From Celeribacter ethanolicus (GTDB lineage Bacteria; Pseudomonadota; Alphaproteobacteria; Rhodobacterales; Rhodobacteraceae), in contig NZ_LRUC01000051.1 in assembly GCF_001550095.1 (NCBI RefSeq), forward strand, positions 60,857 to 124,856: 64,000 bases of DNA. The letters are read 5' to 3'. The notes below the pieces were generated by a model. That model saw only the letters and a list, made by a program, of their open reading frames with translations. It had not been told where the DNA came from and searched no databases. Below, piece after piece: positions 9,861-21,309 of the stretch (its first letter is position 1; each line of letters starts with the position of its first letter). The position numbers and the translations under genes are program-made.

Positions 9861-10757
9861 ATGAGCCGTCGGGTCACAGCCCTCGCGACGATCTTGCGGC
9901 TGTTCGAGAAGCCGAAGCTGGCGCGCATCCAATCGGTGCCGCACCAGCGTCGGCGGTTCGAGTTTCAGTCGCGCCTGTTTCGGCCGACCAAGGGCCCGGT
10001 GGATCGGCCCGAGGAAATCGGCGGGATCGCCTGTCTGCGCATCCTGCCGCAGACACCCACCCGGGCCCGCCTGCTCTATATCCACGGCGGGGCCTATATC
10101 ATGGGCTCGATCCGCACCCATCGCGCTTTGGCGCGGCACCTTGCGGCGCAATTGCAGGTCGAGGTGGTTCTGCCGGACTACCGTCTGGCGCCGGAGCATC
10201 CTTTCCCCGCCGCCTTTGAGGATGTTTTGGCGGTGGCGGAGGCCCTGCCCAATGATCTGCCTCTGCTCCTGATGGGGGACAGCGCCGGTGGCGGGCTCTG
10301 CCTGTCGCTGCTCTCCGCGTTGTGCCTTGCGGACAAACCGCCCCACGCCGCCGTGGCACTGTCGCCCTGGACCGATCTGGATTTGGCCGGGGAGAGCCTG
10401 ACCACGAATGCCGAAACCGAGGCAATGTTGCCCGCCTCCCGCATCGGTGAGGTGCGCGACTGGTATCTCGGCGGTGCGGCCAAGGACGATCCGAAAGCCT
10501 CGCCGCTCTATGCCGACTTCCCGAATTGTCCGCCGGTTCTGATCCAGTATTCCGAAAGCGAGATTCTCGCCGACGATGCCCGGCGCATGGCTATGCGCCT
10601 GACCGAACAGGGCGCGGAGGTCGCGTTGCAGGGCTGGCCGGGCATGGTGCATGTCTGGCAGTTGTTTCACGGCATGTTGCCGGAGGCCGATGCGGCGCTG
10701 GACCGGGTTGCCGAGTTCGTTGCGGCTCAGTTGGGCAGGCCGGACACCACCCGGTAA
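9861..10757 (+). CDS. Alpha/beta hydrolase, hormone-sensitive-lipase-type esterase
   Basis: A 298-residue carboxylesterase-type hydrolase. It has the oxyanion-hole motif IHGGAYIMGS (about residue 75) and the nucleophile elbow GDSAGGG (about 145). The late SEILADDARRM and MVHVWQLFHG blocks supply the expected Asp and His of the triad. The substrate is unknown; short-chain acyl esters are typical for the family. The ATG at 9861 lies 4 bases after the gshB stop. The last 31 bases overlap the convergent 3' end of comM. Confidence 0.85.
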   Translation: MSRRVTALATILRLFEKPKLARIQSVPHQRRRFEFQSRLFRPTKGPVDRPEEIGGIACLRILPQTPTRARLLYIHGGAYIMGSIRTHRALARHLAAQLQVEVVLPDYRLAPEHPFPAAFEDVLAVAEALPNDLPLLLMGDSAGGGLCLSLLSALCLADKPPHAAVALSPWTDLDLAGESLTTNAETEAMLPASRIGEVRDWYLGGAAKDDPKASPLYADFPNCPPVLIQYSESEILADDARRMAMRLTEQGAEVALQGWPGMVHVWQLFHGMLPEADAALDRVAEFVAAQLGRPDTTR

Positions 10758-12145
10758 CTCAAAGCCTCCGCCAGATGCGGGCGGCAGATGTCTGCCTCTC
10801 CAGCCAGATCGGCAATGGTGCGCGCCACGCGCAGCACCCTGTGATAGCCCCGCGCCGAAAGCCCGAGCCTCTCGGCGGCTTTCTGCAAAATCTCCCGCCC
10901 CTCGGTATCCGGCGCGGCGACCTCTTCCAGGAGCTGCCCCTCGATCTGGGCATTGGTGCGAAACCCGCTGCCCTCATAGCGCTCTAGCTGGAGCGCGCGG
11001 GCCTCGGCCACGCGGGCGGCGACCACGGCGGAGCTGTCGCCCGAGGGGGGCAGGTCGAGGTCCTGAAACTGCACCGGCGGCATGTCGAGGCGCAGGTCGA
11101 ACCGGTCCATCAGCGGGCCGGAGATGCGCCCGAGATAGTCCTCGCCACAGAGCGGCACCTTGGCGCAGGCGCGCTCCGGATCGGGCAGGTAGCCGCATTT
11201 GCAGGGGTTCGCCGCCGCCACCAACATAAACCGTGCCGGGTAGCGCATATGGGCATTGGCGCGCGCCACCATGACCTCGCCGCTCTCGATCGGCTGGCGC
11301 AGGGTTTCGAGCACGGGGCGGGGGAATTCGGGCAGCTCATCGAGGAAGAGAACGCCGTTGTGCGCCAGGGAGATTTCTCCGGGCTGCGCACCGCGCCCGC
11401 CGCCGACGATGGCGGCCATGGAGGCGGTATGATGCGGTTCGCGAAAGGGCCGCGCGCGGGAAATCCCGCCTTCGTCAAGAAGCCCTGCGAGAGAATGGAT
11501 GATCGAGGTTTCCAAAGCCTCCTGCGCCGAAAGCGGCGGCAGGATCGTCGGCAGGCGCGCCGCCAACATGGATTTGCCGGAGCCGGGCGTGCCGACCATG
11601 AACATATGATGCCCCCCGGCGGCGGCGATTTCGAGCGCGCGTTTGGCCTTTTCCTGCCCTTTCACATCGCGCAGGTCGCGGGCGTGGCTGGGCAGTGTGA
11701 TCTCGCCGGGATGGGCTTCGTGAAGCGGTCGGTCGCCGGAGAAATGCCGCAGCAGATGCGCCAGCGTTTTTACCCCGTAGACGGGCGTTGCGCCGACCCA
11801 TGCCGCCTCCGCCCCGCAGGCCTCCGGGCAGGCCAGAACGCAGTTCAGCTCCGCCGCTTTCAACGCCGCAGGCAGCGCCCCCGTCACCGCAACCAGCGAT
11901 CCGTCGAGCGCCAATTCGCCCAAAGATAAGGTTTTTGCGGCTTTCTCTTCGGGGATCAATCCCGTGGCGGCAAGGATGGCGATGGCGATGGGCAGGTCGA
12001 AATGCGAGCCGATTTTCGGCAGATCGGCGGGCGAGAGATTGATGATGAGTTTTTTCGAGGGCAGGGCGATTTGCATCGACGCAAGTGCGGCCCGAACGCG
12101 TTCGCGCGCCTCGCTGACGGCCTTGTCGGGCAGGCCGACGATGGT
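10727..12145 (-). pseudogene. comM: comM (YifB, Mg-chelatase-like ATPase), 3' fragment interrupted by an integrated element
   Basis: This is the bulk of ComM, the AAA+ helicase that promotes branch migration during natural transformation. Visible are the N-terminal Lon-like block VGLPDKAVSEARERVRAAL, Walker A GTPGSGKSM, Walker B LFLDELPEF, and a Zn-binding region with CKCGYLPDPERAC. The first 32 codons are missing here. They sit at 21128-21222, on the far side of the inserted element. Joining the two parts at the shared AC dinucleotide gives a continuous 503-codon gene reading PSF-T-IVGLPDK, the expected ComM length. A TTG just inside the element keeps the frame open for a few codons, but there is no reason to think it restores function. 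Confidence 0.95.
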
Positions 12146-12168
12146 AATTGTATAGTGAATTGTAAAAC
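12144..12168. other. Attachment site (junction at comM 3' part)
   Basis: Core GT (12144-12145) is followed by an element half-site ending in ATTGTAAAAC (12159-12168). Compared with the other junction, the outer ten bases are identical in inverted orientation and most of the inner positions also agree. This is the form expected for one half of a large-serine-recombinase attP. It lies 25 bases upstream of the recombinase start, as is typical. Confidence 0.85.
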
Positions 12169-12193
12169 TAATGATTTGGCGGTAAAGCAAAGT

Positions 12194-13972
12194 ATGATGA
12201 AAAAAGCATATTCATATCTCCGCATTTCAACGGACATCCAGAGAAAGGGTGATGGTATTCGGCGTCAGATGGAGGCGTCGGAGAAATTCGCTAAGGAGCA
12301 AGGCTGGGAGCTCGTTGAAACGTTGAGCGATATTGGGGTTTCAGCCTTCAAGGGGAAGAACGCCGAGGATGGCGCTCTGTCTCGGTTTATTCATGCTGCG
12401 GAAACCGGGGAGATCCAACCCGGTTCGGTCTTGATCATTGAAAGCCTCGACCGGCTTTCAAGGGATAAGGCCCGCAAGGCTCTTACGCAGTTTAACGCGC
12501 TGCTCGATAAGGGAGTTGAAATCTTCACGCTCTCGGATCGTCAGCATTACACGCCAAACGGTGTAGATGAGAACCCGACGCAGCTCTTCATCACCTTAGG
12601 GGTGATGCTGCGTGCTAACGAAGAGAGTGAAATCAAGTCTAAACGCATTAAGGCGTCGTGGGACCGTAAGAAAAGCCAGATTGATACATTCAAGCTGACG
12701 CGCATGGCTCCATCATGGCTTCATCTGAATGATGCCCGCACCGAGTATGTCGTCATCGAGGAGAAGGCCGAGGCAGTACGTAAAGTGTTTGAGCTATGTG
12801 CGGGAGGTATGGGCCTGTTCTTGATCACAAAGCACATGAATGACCATTTCTCCCCGATCTCTCGGGCGGACGTCTGGCACCAAAGCTATGTTGCAAAGTT
12901 ACTTGCCAATGAGAGTGTTCTGGGACGGTTCCATCTGCATAAGACGGTCGACGGAAAGCGGCTTCCGAGCGGTCAAGTGATTGAGGGATACTTCCCTCAG
13001 ATCGTATCGGATGAGCTATTCTACCTCGCGAATGCCAAGAAGCATGGCAGGAGGCTTGCGCGGGGGCGAAAAGGTCGCGGTCTAAAGAACTTGTTCTCAG
13101 GCTTGTGCGTCTGCGAACAGTGCGGGAACACCGTGCTGTTTCGGAACAAGGGGGTTCCCCCTAAGGGTTTCAACTATCTGCGCTGTGAACGGTCCCTTAT
13201 GACCAAGGAATGTGATAGCCCGGCTTGGCGGTATGACGAGTTCGAGCGCACATTCTTCGATTTTGTGAATGATATCTCCTTCGCTGAGATATTTTCGTCC
13301 GATGAACACGCGACACAAGAGGGCAAGCTCCGGGCGGAGGTTTTTGAGACAGAACGTGAGCTGGCACAGCTGATGCAGCAGCATGAAGTACTTGTTGGCC
13401 GCTTAGCGACCTTAAATCTGCCGGAAGCCACGCTGGTCAGTCTTTCAGAAAAAGCGTTTGCGATGGAACAAGAAAGATCCGTTCTTGAGGGGCGTCTTGC
13501 AGATTTGAAAGAGGCTGTGAGGAGCCTCGAGTTCCGTGATGACCAGGCCGACCAGAAAGAATTTTTGACTGCCTACGAAACGATGCTCCGTTCTTCAGAT
13601 GAAGATGAGGTGTTGCGTGTCCGGCTTCGGATGGCAGAGATCATTCGCTCGAAAGTCGAAAAAATCGTGATTTGTAACAACGCGAAAATCGCTCCAAGCA
13701 ACGTGCAGTTCCCACCGTTTGAGTTGGGGAGTCTAATAGGCGAGAGCTTGTCGCGGGCAATGAAAGCAAACGGTGTCGAGCGGCCTCGGGACGTGGTGGA
13801 TTTCCTAAATACTCGGAAGGGGCGGCGGTTCGTTGCCAAACACGAGCGCTTCTTCGTCGTTTGTTTCAAAAATGGAGTTCGTAGGTCGGTGCGCCCTTCG
13901 TCGGCTTCCACCCTAATTACGAGAAGTGAAAGGGAAGCTGCAATGCGGAGCCGTCGAGAGCGAGGTGTGTGA
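12194..13972 (+). CDS. Large serine recombinase (element integrase)
   Basis: This 592-residue enzyme should catalyse attP x attB integration through a serine-DNA intermediate. The resolvase-type catalytic domain begins with YLRIST, putting the nucleophile at about Ser12. Conserved arginines occur in ESLDRLSRDKAR (about 84-95). A recombinase domain follows (about 180-290), then a Cys zinc ribbon beginning CVCEQCG (about 304-350), then a charged coiled-coil stretch. The ATG at 12194 (MMKKAYSY) fits the family N-terminus; the frame stays open upstream into comM antisense sequence and should not be used. Position next to the attachment site supports its role in inserting this element into comM. 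No recombination directionality factor was recognised. Confidence 0.93.
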   Translation: MMKKAYSYLRISTDIQRKGDGIRRQMEASEKFAKEQGWELVETLSDIGVSAFKGKNAEDGALSRFIHAAETGEIQPGSVLIIESLDRLSRDKARKALTQFNALLDKGVEIFTLSDRQHYTPNGVDENPTQLFITLGVMLRANEESEIKSKRIKASWDRKKSQIDTFKLTRMAPSWLHLNDARTEYVVIEEKAEAVRKVFELCAGGMGLFLITKHMNDHFSPISRADVWHQSYVAKLLANESVLGRFHLHKTVDGKRLPSGQVIEGYFPQIVSDELFYLANAKKHGRRLARGRKGRGLKNLFSGLCVCEQCGNTVLFRNKGVPPKGFNYLRCERSLMTKECDSPAWRYDEFERTFFDFVNDISFAEIFSSDEHATQEGKLRAEVFETERELAQLMQQHEVLVGRLATLNLPEATLVSLSEKAFAMEQERSVLEGRLADLKEAVRSLEFRDDQADQKEFLTAYETMLRSSDEDEVLRVRLRMAEIIRSKVEKIVICNNAKIAPSNVQFPPFELGSLIGESLSRAMKANGVERPRDVVDFLNTRKGRRFVAKHERFFVVCFKNGVRRSVRPSSASTLITRSEREAAMRSRRERGV

Positions 13973-14296
13973 ACGCTCATCGCGCATGGTTGAAGCGGGC
14001 GCTCACGGTCCAAGGTTAAACTGAGGGCGGGAGTAACACAGTCGTGCAGGTTCTTACGTTTTTGAGGACTTCGAACGGTCACAAAACGATTTTCGGCATT
14101 TCTTGACCGTCTTGGGTCTCTCCGTTGTCGGTGAAAACCCCTTTTTTCTTGGGGAATTCCACCATTTCCATCAGGTGTTGAGATGGAGGTGCGGCTAGCG
14201 CGCGGGCATCTTTATGAAAGTGTCGAGCGTGTATATTGGAAAACCCACATACCCACACAGTTCGATACAGTGGACAGTATGGGATAGCGATGCTTG
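13973..14296. other. Non-coding stretch inside the element, between integrase and Rep-like gene
   Basis: The 324 bases separate two convergent genes and contain no convincing gene or ribosome-binding site. Near 14258-14314 the sequences ACACAGT and ACTGTGT face each other about 40 bases apart, enclosing short repeats of ACAGT. This could be a terminator-like fold or part of an origin serving the adjacent Rep-like gene, but nothing more specific can be read. Confidence 0.4.
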
Positions 14297-15292
14297 TTAT
14301 TTGACTGTGTGATCAATTTTGAGGCAGCGCCAGCTGCGTCCCTGTACCTCTTGGTACAGGGTAATTAATGCCCCAAGGTGGTCCTTCGTCAGTAGCTCGT
14401 CACCTGTGTCGCTGCCGATGAAGGAGTGCTTATATCGCGTCGCTGACTTGAGGGGGTAGCCCGCGATTTTGTCCATGTTGTCGTCGAAGGCCTTGTCCGC
14501 GTGAAGCTTTTGGACGTAGAGGCCTGAACCGTCGACGTTGTATGGTTTCTCCCCAGACAGGTAATACGCATCCTTCAGCGCGTCGCGGAGCATCGTTTGG
14601 GTGGCATTCGTTACGCCATGCCAGTGAACCAGAACGCCAACTTCGGCTCCATCTGCAATCCAGCCTTGCTGTCGCGAGTACGCCAAGAGTTGCGACACCT
14701 GTTCCTTCTTTTTCGCACTTTCGGGGTTATGCCGTTGCATCAGGTAGCGGATGTTGACGACCTCAAGCTCGTACGTGCCCGTCACCCAAAATTCGACGCT
14801 ACGCCTTCGCCCTTTGATCTTCTTCCAGCGTTTGCGGTCGAGATCAATGCCGTCGGAGACGGCTTGGCTGTCTAGTGAGAACATGCCGACATAGCCGCTG
14901 ACGTGCAAAAGTTCCCCGTTCATGTAGTCGTTAAAGGCCGGGTCGGATCGGTCGATGGTCGTCGAACCATCCAGAGCTTGATAGACCTCCTCAAGGGGCG
15001 CAACGCGCTTGCAGAGGAGTGCGTGAGACGACGCTACGGCAGTCTCGCGACATTGGGCGCACCAGATTGATTGACAACGAGAGGATCGCGAGCAGTTCTG
15101 TATGAGGTCCGCCAGTGTATCATTGCCGACATGGCGAAGGGCGTCCTGCACCCTCTGTTGCACAAAATACCCCGAGACGCGTTCGTCCTGCGGCTGCGCG
15201 TCCTTGGCGAGTTGGGCCGCAACCTTGGCGGCATGCGCATGCTTGTCGTTTTTGAGATCGGAGAATGTTGTCACGGTGGTATCGGGCCTCAT
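14297..15292 (-). CDS. Putative HUH-type replication initiator/relaxase-like protein
   Basis: A 331-residue protein I do not recognise by name. It has features of rolling-circle Rep proteins in the right order. A cysteine cluster lies at C67, C73, C78 and C81 (CQSIWCAQCRETA, resembling the zinc motif of pC194/pUB110-type Reps). Next comes a stretch ending GTYELEVVN (about 172-180). Then VLVHWHGVT supplies a His-x-His pair at 223 and 225, and AGYPLK (278-282) could supply the catalytic Tyr279 and Lys282. If correct, the excised element could nick and replicate, or be mobilised. Sequence divergence is large and the call is an inference. The protein has its own start at 15292 with a weak ribosome-binding site and stands 64 bases after the helicase stop on the same strand. 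Confidence 0.5.
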   Translation of the reverse strand: MRPDTTVTTFSDLKNDKHAHAAKVAAQLAKDAQPQDERVSGYFVQQRVQDALRHVGNDTLADLIQNCSRSSRCQSIWCAQCRETAVASSHALLCKRVAPLEEVYQALDGSTTIDRSDPAFNDYMNGELLHVSGYVGMFSLDSQAVSDGIDLDRKRWKKIKGRRRSVEFWVTGTYELEVVNIRYLMQRHNPESAKKKEQVSQLLAYSRQQGWIADGAEVGVLVHWHGVTNATQTMLRDALKDAYYLSGEKPYNVDGSGLYVQKLHADKAFDDNMDKIAGYPLKSATRYKHSFIGSDTGDELLTKDHLGALITLYQEVQGRSWRCLKIDHTVK

Positions 15293-15355
15293 GGTCTAAC
15301 TTACATCTATTTATAGCTTGGTCGGGAGGCGCATCCTGACCGCTTGGCGATCAGG

Positions 15356-17896
<2,541 letters not shown>

Positions 17897-17898
17897 GC

Positions 17899-19470
17899 TT
17901 ATTCCGAGAGCTCCATCACCTTGACCTGAGAGGCAATAAAGTCCTGTTCGTCCTGAGTAATTCCGTACTTGGTATAGAGCTTTTCATCTGTCCACTCTTG
18001 ATCCCAAGACTGCATCGGCACCCAAGAATAAGTCGCATGGGTCGCGTGCTGCGTAATTTTGCGCAAAGAAACCAGAAAGCGGAAGAACCTAGTCTTGTAG
18101 TATGACAGGATACTTTTAGCCTCCTCCTCACTACCGATATAGAAAAACAAGAATGACTGCGTGCACACAGAAGGGGAAGGCGCGATGAGTGGCTTTCCAA
18201 CAATCTGGTGCGGCAATCCATCGCCGCCGTTGAAAGCTTGAGGAACCATGACTTTCCAATAGTCGATCAGGTGCGCACTCTTCGTTACTTTCTCTCGCTC
18301 GATATAACCAACTCCGCGCTTCATTCTTCTAATGTAGTGAAGTTCTACGTCGTTGGGCTTTTCGTTCTTGTGGAAACCGTCAAAATTCGAAGTCCAACCA
18401 AATTCTTTGTCTCTAGCGAGTATCGTGTTTATGGAAGTATGACCTTCGCCGACGACTTTCTCCAAAATTGTCATTGCTCGGCCATCACGCACGAAAACAT
18501 CGAACTGGCCCAGATTGCGCAAGCTCGGCCCAACCGTCTCATTCCCTCGAACGGTTGTCACCTCACAGTCACCTTGATAGTCGGCATCCCATAGGAAGAA
18601 ACAAACTCCCGCTTTCACCTCAACTCCAGGGAATACATCCATCGCAGACGGGAAATCATGCAAAGCTCTAATACGTCGATCAGAAAGCATGGTGTCGCGG
18701 AAGTCAGACAGCCCCAAACCGGACGCCATCCAACGCGCAGGTATGACCATTGATAGATAGCGTGGTTGTAGGGCTTTTGCTTGTTCCACAAAGTGCTGGT
18801 AAATTGGCACGTCCCGCGTTCCGCCATCGCTTGCGAGTTGATATGGTGGGTTCCCTACGATCACATCGAACTGCATGTCGTCTCCGAACAGCGCTGAAAT
18901 GCGCTCTTGTATTTTGTCTGTGTGGATAAAGGCATAGGCATGGGTTTCTCTGTCGCTACCTCGGTCAAACGTTGATTTGCTAGCACCACAGAATTTGCAC
19001 TTGTCTTGTTTGTTCCAATCATGCTCCACCCGCTCGAACCAGACATTGCCTGTTTCGGAATTGAAGCCGCGGGTGATCGAATGCTCGCCGTTCGCGTGTT
19101 TCGAGCAATAGAGCGACCGCCGAGCCAGCATGGCCGTCAACTCGGTAATACCAATGCCGAACACCTGTCGTGTCAGGATGTGATCCACACGCGCTTGCAA
19201 CTCGGGTATCTGTGGCTCAAGGCCGTCAATCAGGCGTTTGGTAATCTCTCGCAGAAACACCCCTGACTTGGTGCACGGATCAAGAAACCTGACGGACGGG
19301 TCGGCCCAAATGTTTGCGCCGTCATTGTCCGCTGCCCATGCCTCTGCCAGCGTGTCCAACATTCGGTTGGCAAACTCGGGCGGCGTGAACACCTCATCGT
19401 TGGACAGGTTAGCAATGCAGGACAGAACGTCCGGGTTCCGCCCGCGCAGCGTGAAGGCGGCTTGGGTCAT
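17899..19470 (-). CDS. Adenine-specific DNA methyltransferase (Eco57I-like) with zinc-binding insert
   Basis: A 523-residue methyltransferase. DEVFTPPEF (25-33) is motif X-like. Motif I reads FLDPCTKSG (62-70) instead of the usual DPACGSG. NPPY at 207-210 (VIVGNPPYQL) is the catalytic motif IV of N6-adenine enzymes. A possible zinc site is formed by Cys122, nearby His residues and CKFC (158-161), inserted between motifs I and IV. The C-terminal 250 residues are probably the target-recognition part. It overlaps the upstream small methyltransferase-like gene by 4 bases and is followed after 2 bases by the helicase, so the three are one operon. It probably protects host sites from the associated nuclease. 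Confidence 0.88.
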   Translation of the reverse strand: MTQAAFTLRGRNPDVLSCIANLSNDEVFTPPEFANRMLDTLAEAWAADNDGANIWADPSVRFLDPCTKSGVFLREITKRLIDGLEPQIPELQARVDHILTRQVFGIGITELTAMLARRSLYCSKHANGEHSITRGFNSETGNVWFERVEHDWNKQDKCKFCGASKSTFDRGSDRETHAYAFIHTDKIQERISALFGDDMQFDVIVGNPPYQLASDGGTRDVPIYQHFVEQAKALQPRYLSMVIPARWMASGLGLSDFRDTMLSDRRIRALHDFPSAMDVFPGVEVKAGVCFFLWDADYQGDCEVTTVRGNETVGPSLRNLGQFDVFVRDGRAMTILEKVVGEGHTSINTILARDKEFGWTSNFDGFHKNEKPNDVELHYIRRMKRGVGYIEREKVTKSAHLIDYWKVMVPQAFNGGDGLPHQIVGKPLIAPSPSVCTQSFLFFYIGSEEEAKSILSYYKTRFFRFLVSLRKITQHATHATYSWVPMQSWDQEWTDEKLYTKYGITQDEQDFIASQVKVMELSE

Positions 19471-20120
19471 GCAGTGGCCTCGGGTGCTGGCCCATTTTGT
19501 TCGGCAAGGTCTTTAATCGTCATTGGTGGATAGGTCTTGGTCGGCTTGAATATTTCGTGGTTCCCAAGGCCCGCGAATAGCGACCCCTCGGCGTTAAATG
19601 CAGATGCTCCGGTCAATACGTCCAAACGAAAATCGCGGCGCTGGAACTTACCTTTGCCAATATAACCCCATTCCGCAAACGAAATCGGACTACCGTCAGT
19701 TGTCTTCATGGTCAGCGCGTCGCCGTGCACGAGGTTGGTCGCGAGAACATGCGACGCGGCACGGTACAGGTCATCCTCCGGGGTAAGCCGCAGATAGTCT
19801 GACAACACTTCGAGCATGTTGGCCCGACACTCATCTATGTTGTCGGCCAAAAGCTCGATCCCGTAGCAGCACATCAGAGCCAAGAGAGCGTAGTGCCGTC
19901 GGTTGAAATCGGACTTGCCAAACTTCATCTGCACAGCCGCCAGCTTGCGTTGCAAGACCGGTACGAGGAAGTTGCCGCTGCCGCACGCGGGTTCAAGGAA
20001 GCGGGCGTCGACCCGCTCTGCCTCACCCTTAACAAGGTCAAGCATAGCTTCGACCATCCACGCAGGAGTGAAGACTTCACCGTGGTCGGCGACACGTTTT
20101 TTCGAACGAATGAGGCTCAT
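19467..20120 (-). CDS. Small N6-methyltransferase-like protein lacking motif IV
   Basis: A 217-residue protein with the N-terminal half of an N6-adenine methyltransferase: HGEVFTPAWMV (13-23), an intact SAM-binding motif I EPACGSGNFL (43-52), and an HGDAL block (132-136). Where NPPY would be expected the sequence reads RRDFRLDVLTGAS, so the catalytic motif IV is missing. It may be a regulatory or structural partner of the large methyltransferase, supplying SAM binding, or a decayed enzyme. It is first in the three-gene operon and overlaps the next gene by 4 bases. No clear ribosome-binding site precedes the ATG at 20120, so the message may be leaderless. Confidence 0.8.
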   Translation of the reverse strand: MSLIRSKKRVADHGEVFTPAWMVEAMLDLVKGEAERVDARFLEPACGSGNFLVPVLQRKLAAVQMKFGKSDFNRRHYALLALMCCYGIELLADNIDECRANMLEVLSDYLRLTPEDDLYRAASHVLATNLVHGDALTMKTTDGSPISFAEWGYIGKGKFQRRDFRLDVLTGASAFNAEGSLFAGLGNHEIFKPTKTYPPMTIKDLAEQNGPAPEATA

Positions 20121-20377
20121 GTTATATTCATCGCAATTCTGAAAGAGATCGCCAAGAGGCTCCGATATTTTTTTGAGGATTGTTCAGTTTCATCTCAGTC
20201 CGACAGATGTCGTAAGCGTTTCCAAATGCTCCGCTGCATCACAATTGGATTTTGTAAGGATATGCCCTTCCGCAATGGAAATTTGGCCCGAAAAACCTGT
20301 ATTGAAAGGATTGTTCTGCCCTATACGTGGCATTATTTTCGCTACGTAGGCTAATGCGACACATGGGAAGGCGAAGA
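20121..20377. promoter_or_regulatory. Divergent control region between the methyltransferase operon and the resolvase
   Basis: This A/T-rich 257-base interval must hold promoters for both directions. It contains a short palindrome CGACA-GA-TGTCG at 20201-20212, which could be part of a resolvase (res) binding site since resolvase genes usually sit next to one. No open reading frame in it is convincing. Confidence 0.4.
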
Positions 20378-21013
20378 ATGGCAATTATCTTGTATGCGCG
20401 GGTCTCGACCGCAGATCAGACGGTAGATCACCAGAAGGATCAGGCATTGGCGGCGGGTTTCCAGATTGATGATGTGGTTGAGGACAATGGAGTCTCGGGA
20501 TTGTCGGTTCCTCTCAGGGAAAGACCGGGCGGTAGGCGGCTATTCGACAAATTGCGGGCGGGAGACACGTTGGTTGTCCGCTGGGTCGACCGATTGGGTC
20601 GCAATTACGAGGATGTCACGTCGAATATTCGGCAATTCGTGGAGATGGGCGTCACGATCAGGACCGTTATCAACAATATGACCTTCGACGGCCAGACAAA
20701 CGACCCGATGCAGAAGGCAATTCGGGACGCGATGATCTCATTCATGGCGGCATCGGCCCAAGCGCAGGCCGAAGCCACGAAACTTGCCGCGAAAGCAGGA
20801 CATGCTCACCGGAAACGGATTGATCCTGAGGCATACAAGGGGCGAAAGCCCTCATATTCCAAGGACCAGATCGACCGCGTTGTCGAATTGCTCGAAGCTG
20901 GCACCGGTGTGAACGAGATCGGCCGGCAAATTGGCCTGACAAAGTTCACGGTTTCTCGGATCAAGGCCGATGTGCCAGCGGCTTATGCGCGCGTTGCTCG
21001 GTGGGGCCAGTGA
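20378..21013 (+). CDS. Serine recombinase, resolvase/invertase family
   Basis: A 211-residue small serine recombinase. It begins MAIILYARVSTADQ with the nucleophile at Ser10. It continues through VVRWVDRLGRNYEDV and an E-helix region rich in Ala and Gln (FMAASAQAQAEATKLAAKAG). It ends in a Hin-like helix-turn-helix (GVNEIGRQIGLTKFTVSRIKAD). The ATG at 20378 has GAAGG 7 bases upstream. Such enzymes resolve cointegrates or multimers, or invert DNA. Here it sits about 110 bases from the element end opposite to the large integrase and may resolve dimers of the excised circle. Confidence 0.92.
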   Translation: MAIILYARVSTADQTVDHQKDQALAAGFQIDDVVEDNGVSGLSVPLRERPGGRRLFDKLRAGDTLVVRWVDRLGRNYEDVTSNIRQFVEMGVTIRTVINNMTFDGQTNDPMQKAIRDAMISFMAASAQAQAEATKLAAKAGHAHRKRIDPEAYKGRKPSYSKDQIDRVVELLEAGTGVNEIGRQIGLTKFTVSRIKADVPAAYARVARWGQ

Positions 21014-21104
21014 CACTAGCAGATTTCGCGAGTTGGTAGGCTTCGTGGAGCGCACGTTGGACGATTAAGCGCTTAATGAGCGCATCGGCCAAATGAAAAA
21101 AGTA

Positions 21105-21129
21105 GTTTTACAATAATCTACACAATAGT
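21105..21129. other. Attachment site (junction at comM 5' part)
   Basis: The element half-site starts with GTTTTACAAT (21105-21114), the exact inverse of the sequence at the other end, and finishes at core GT (21128-21129), after which comM resumes. A TAG stop created by element sequence (21118-21120) ends the truncated comM reading frame. Confidence 0.85.
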
Positions 21130-21222
21130 GAAACTTGGCAGGCCCGGCGCGATGGCGCATTGCACTTCGATGCGACGCGCTTCAACGCCTTCGAAGGCAA
21201 CGGAAAAGGTCCGTGCGACCAT
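21128..21222 (-). pseudogene. comM: comM 5' fragment (first 32 codons)
   Basis: From an ATG at 21222 with an upstream GGAG, the frame reads MVARTFSVAFEGVEA, then RRIEVQCAIAPGLPSFT. This is the conserved N-terminus of ComM/YifB. Reading into the element adds two codons and then a stop at 21118-21120. Joined to 10727-12143 it restores the gene exactly in frame. Confidence 0.95.
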
Positions 21223-21309
21223 GGCCTGAAACTCCCGTTAACACATGTTAACCCGTGCTACCGCGAACGTGGTTAGCAAATGGTTAACGGGAGATGGGGC
21301 GTGGTGAAT

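Noticed and set aside
12146..12190. A TTG near the element end that could restart comM translation
   Set aside because: It would replace the conserved N-terminus by element-encoded residues and has no ribosome-binding site; comM is treated as broken.
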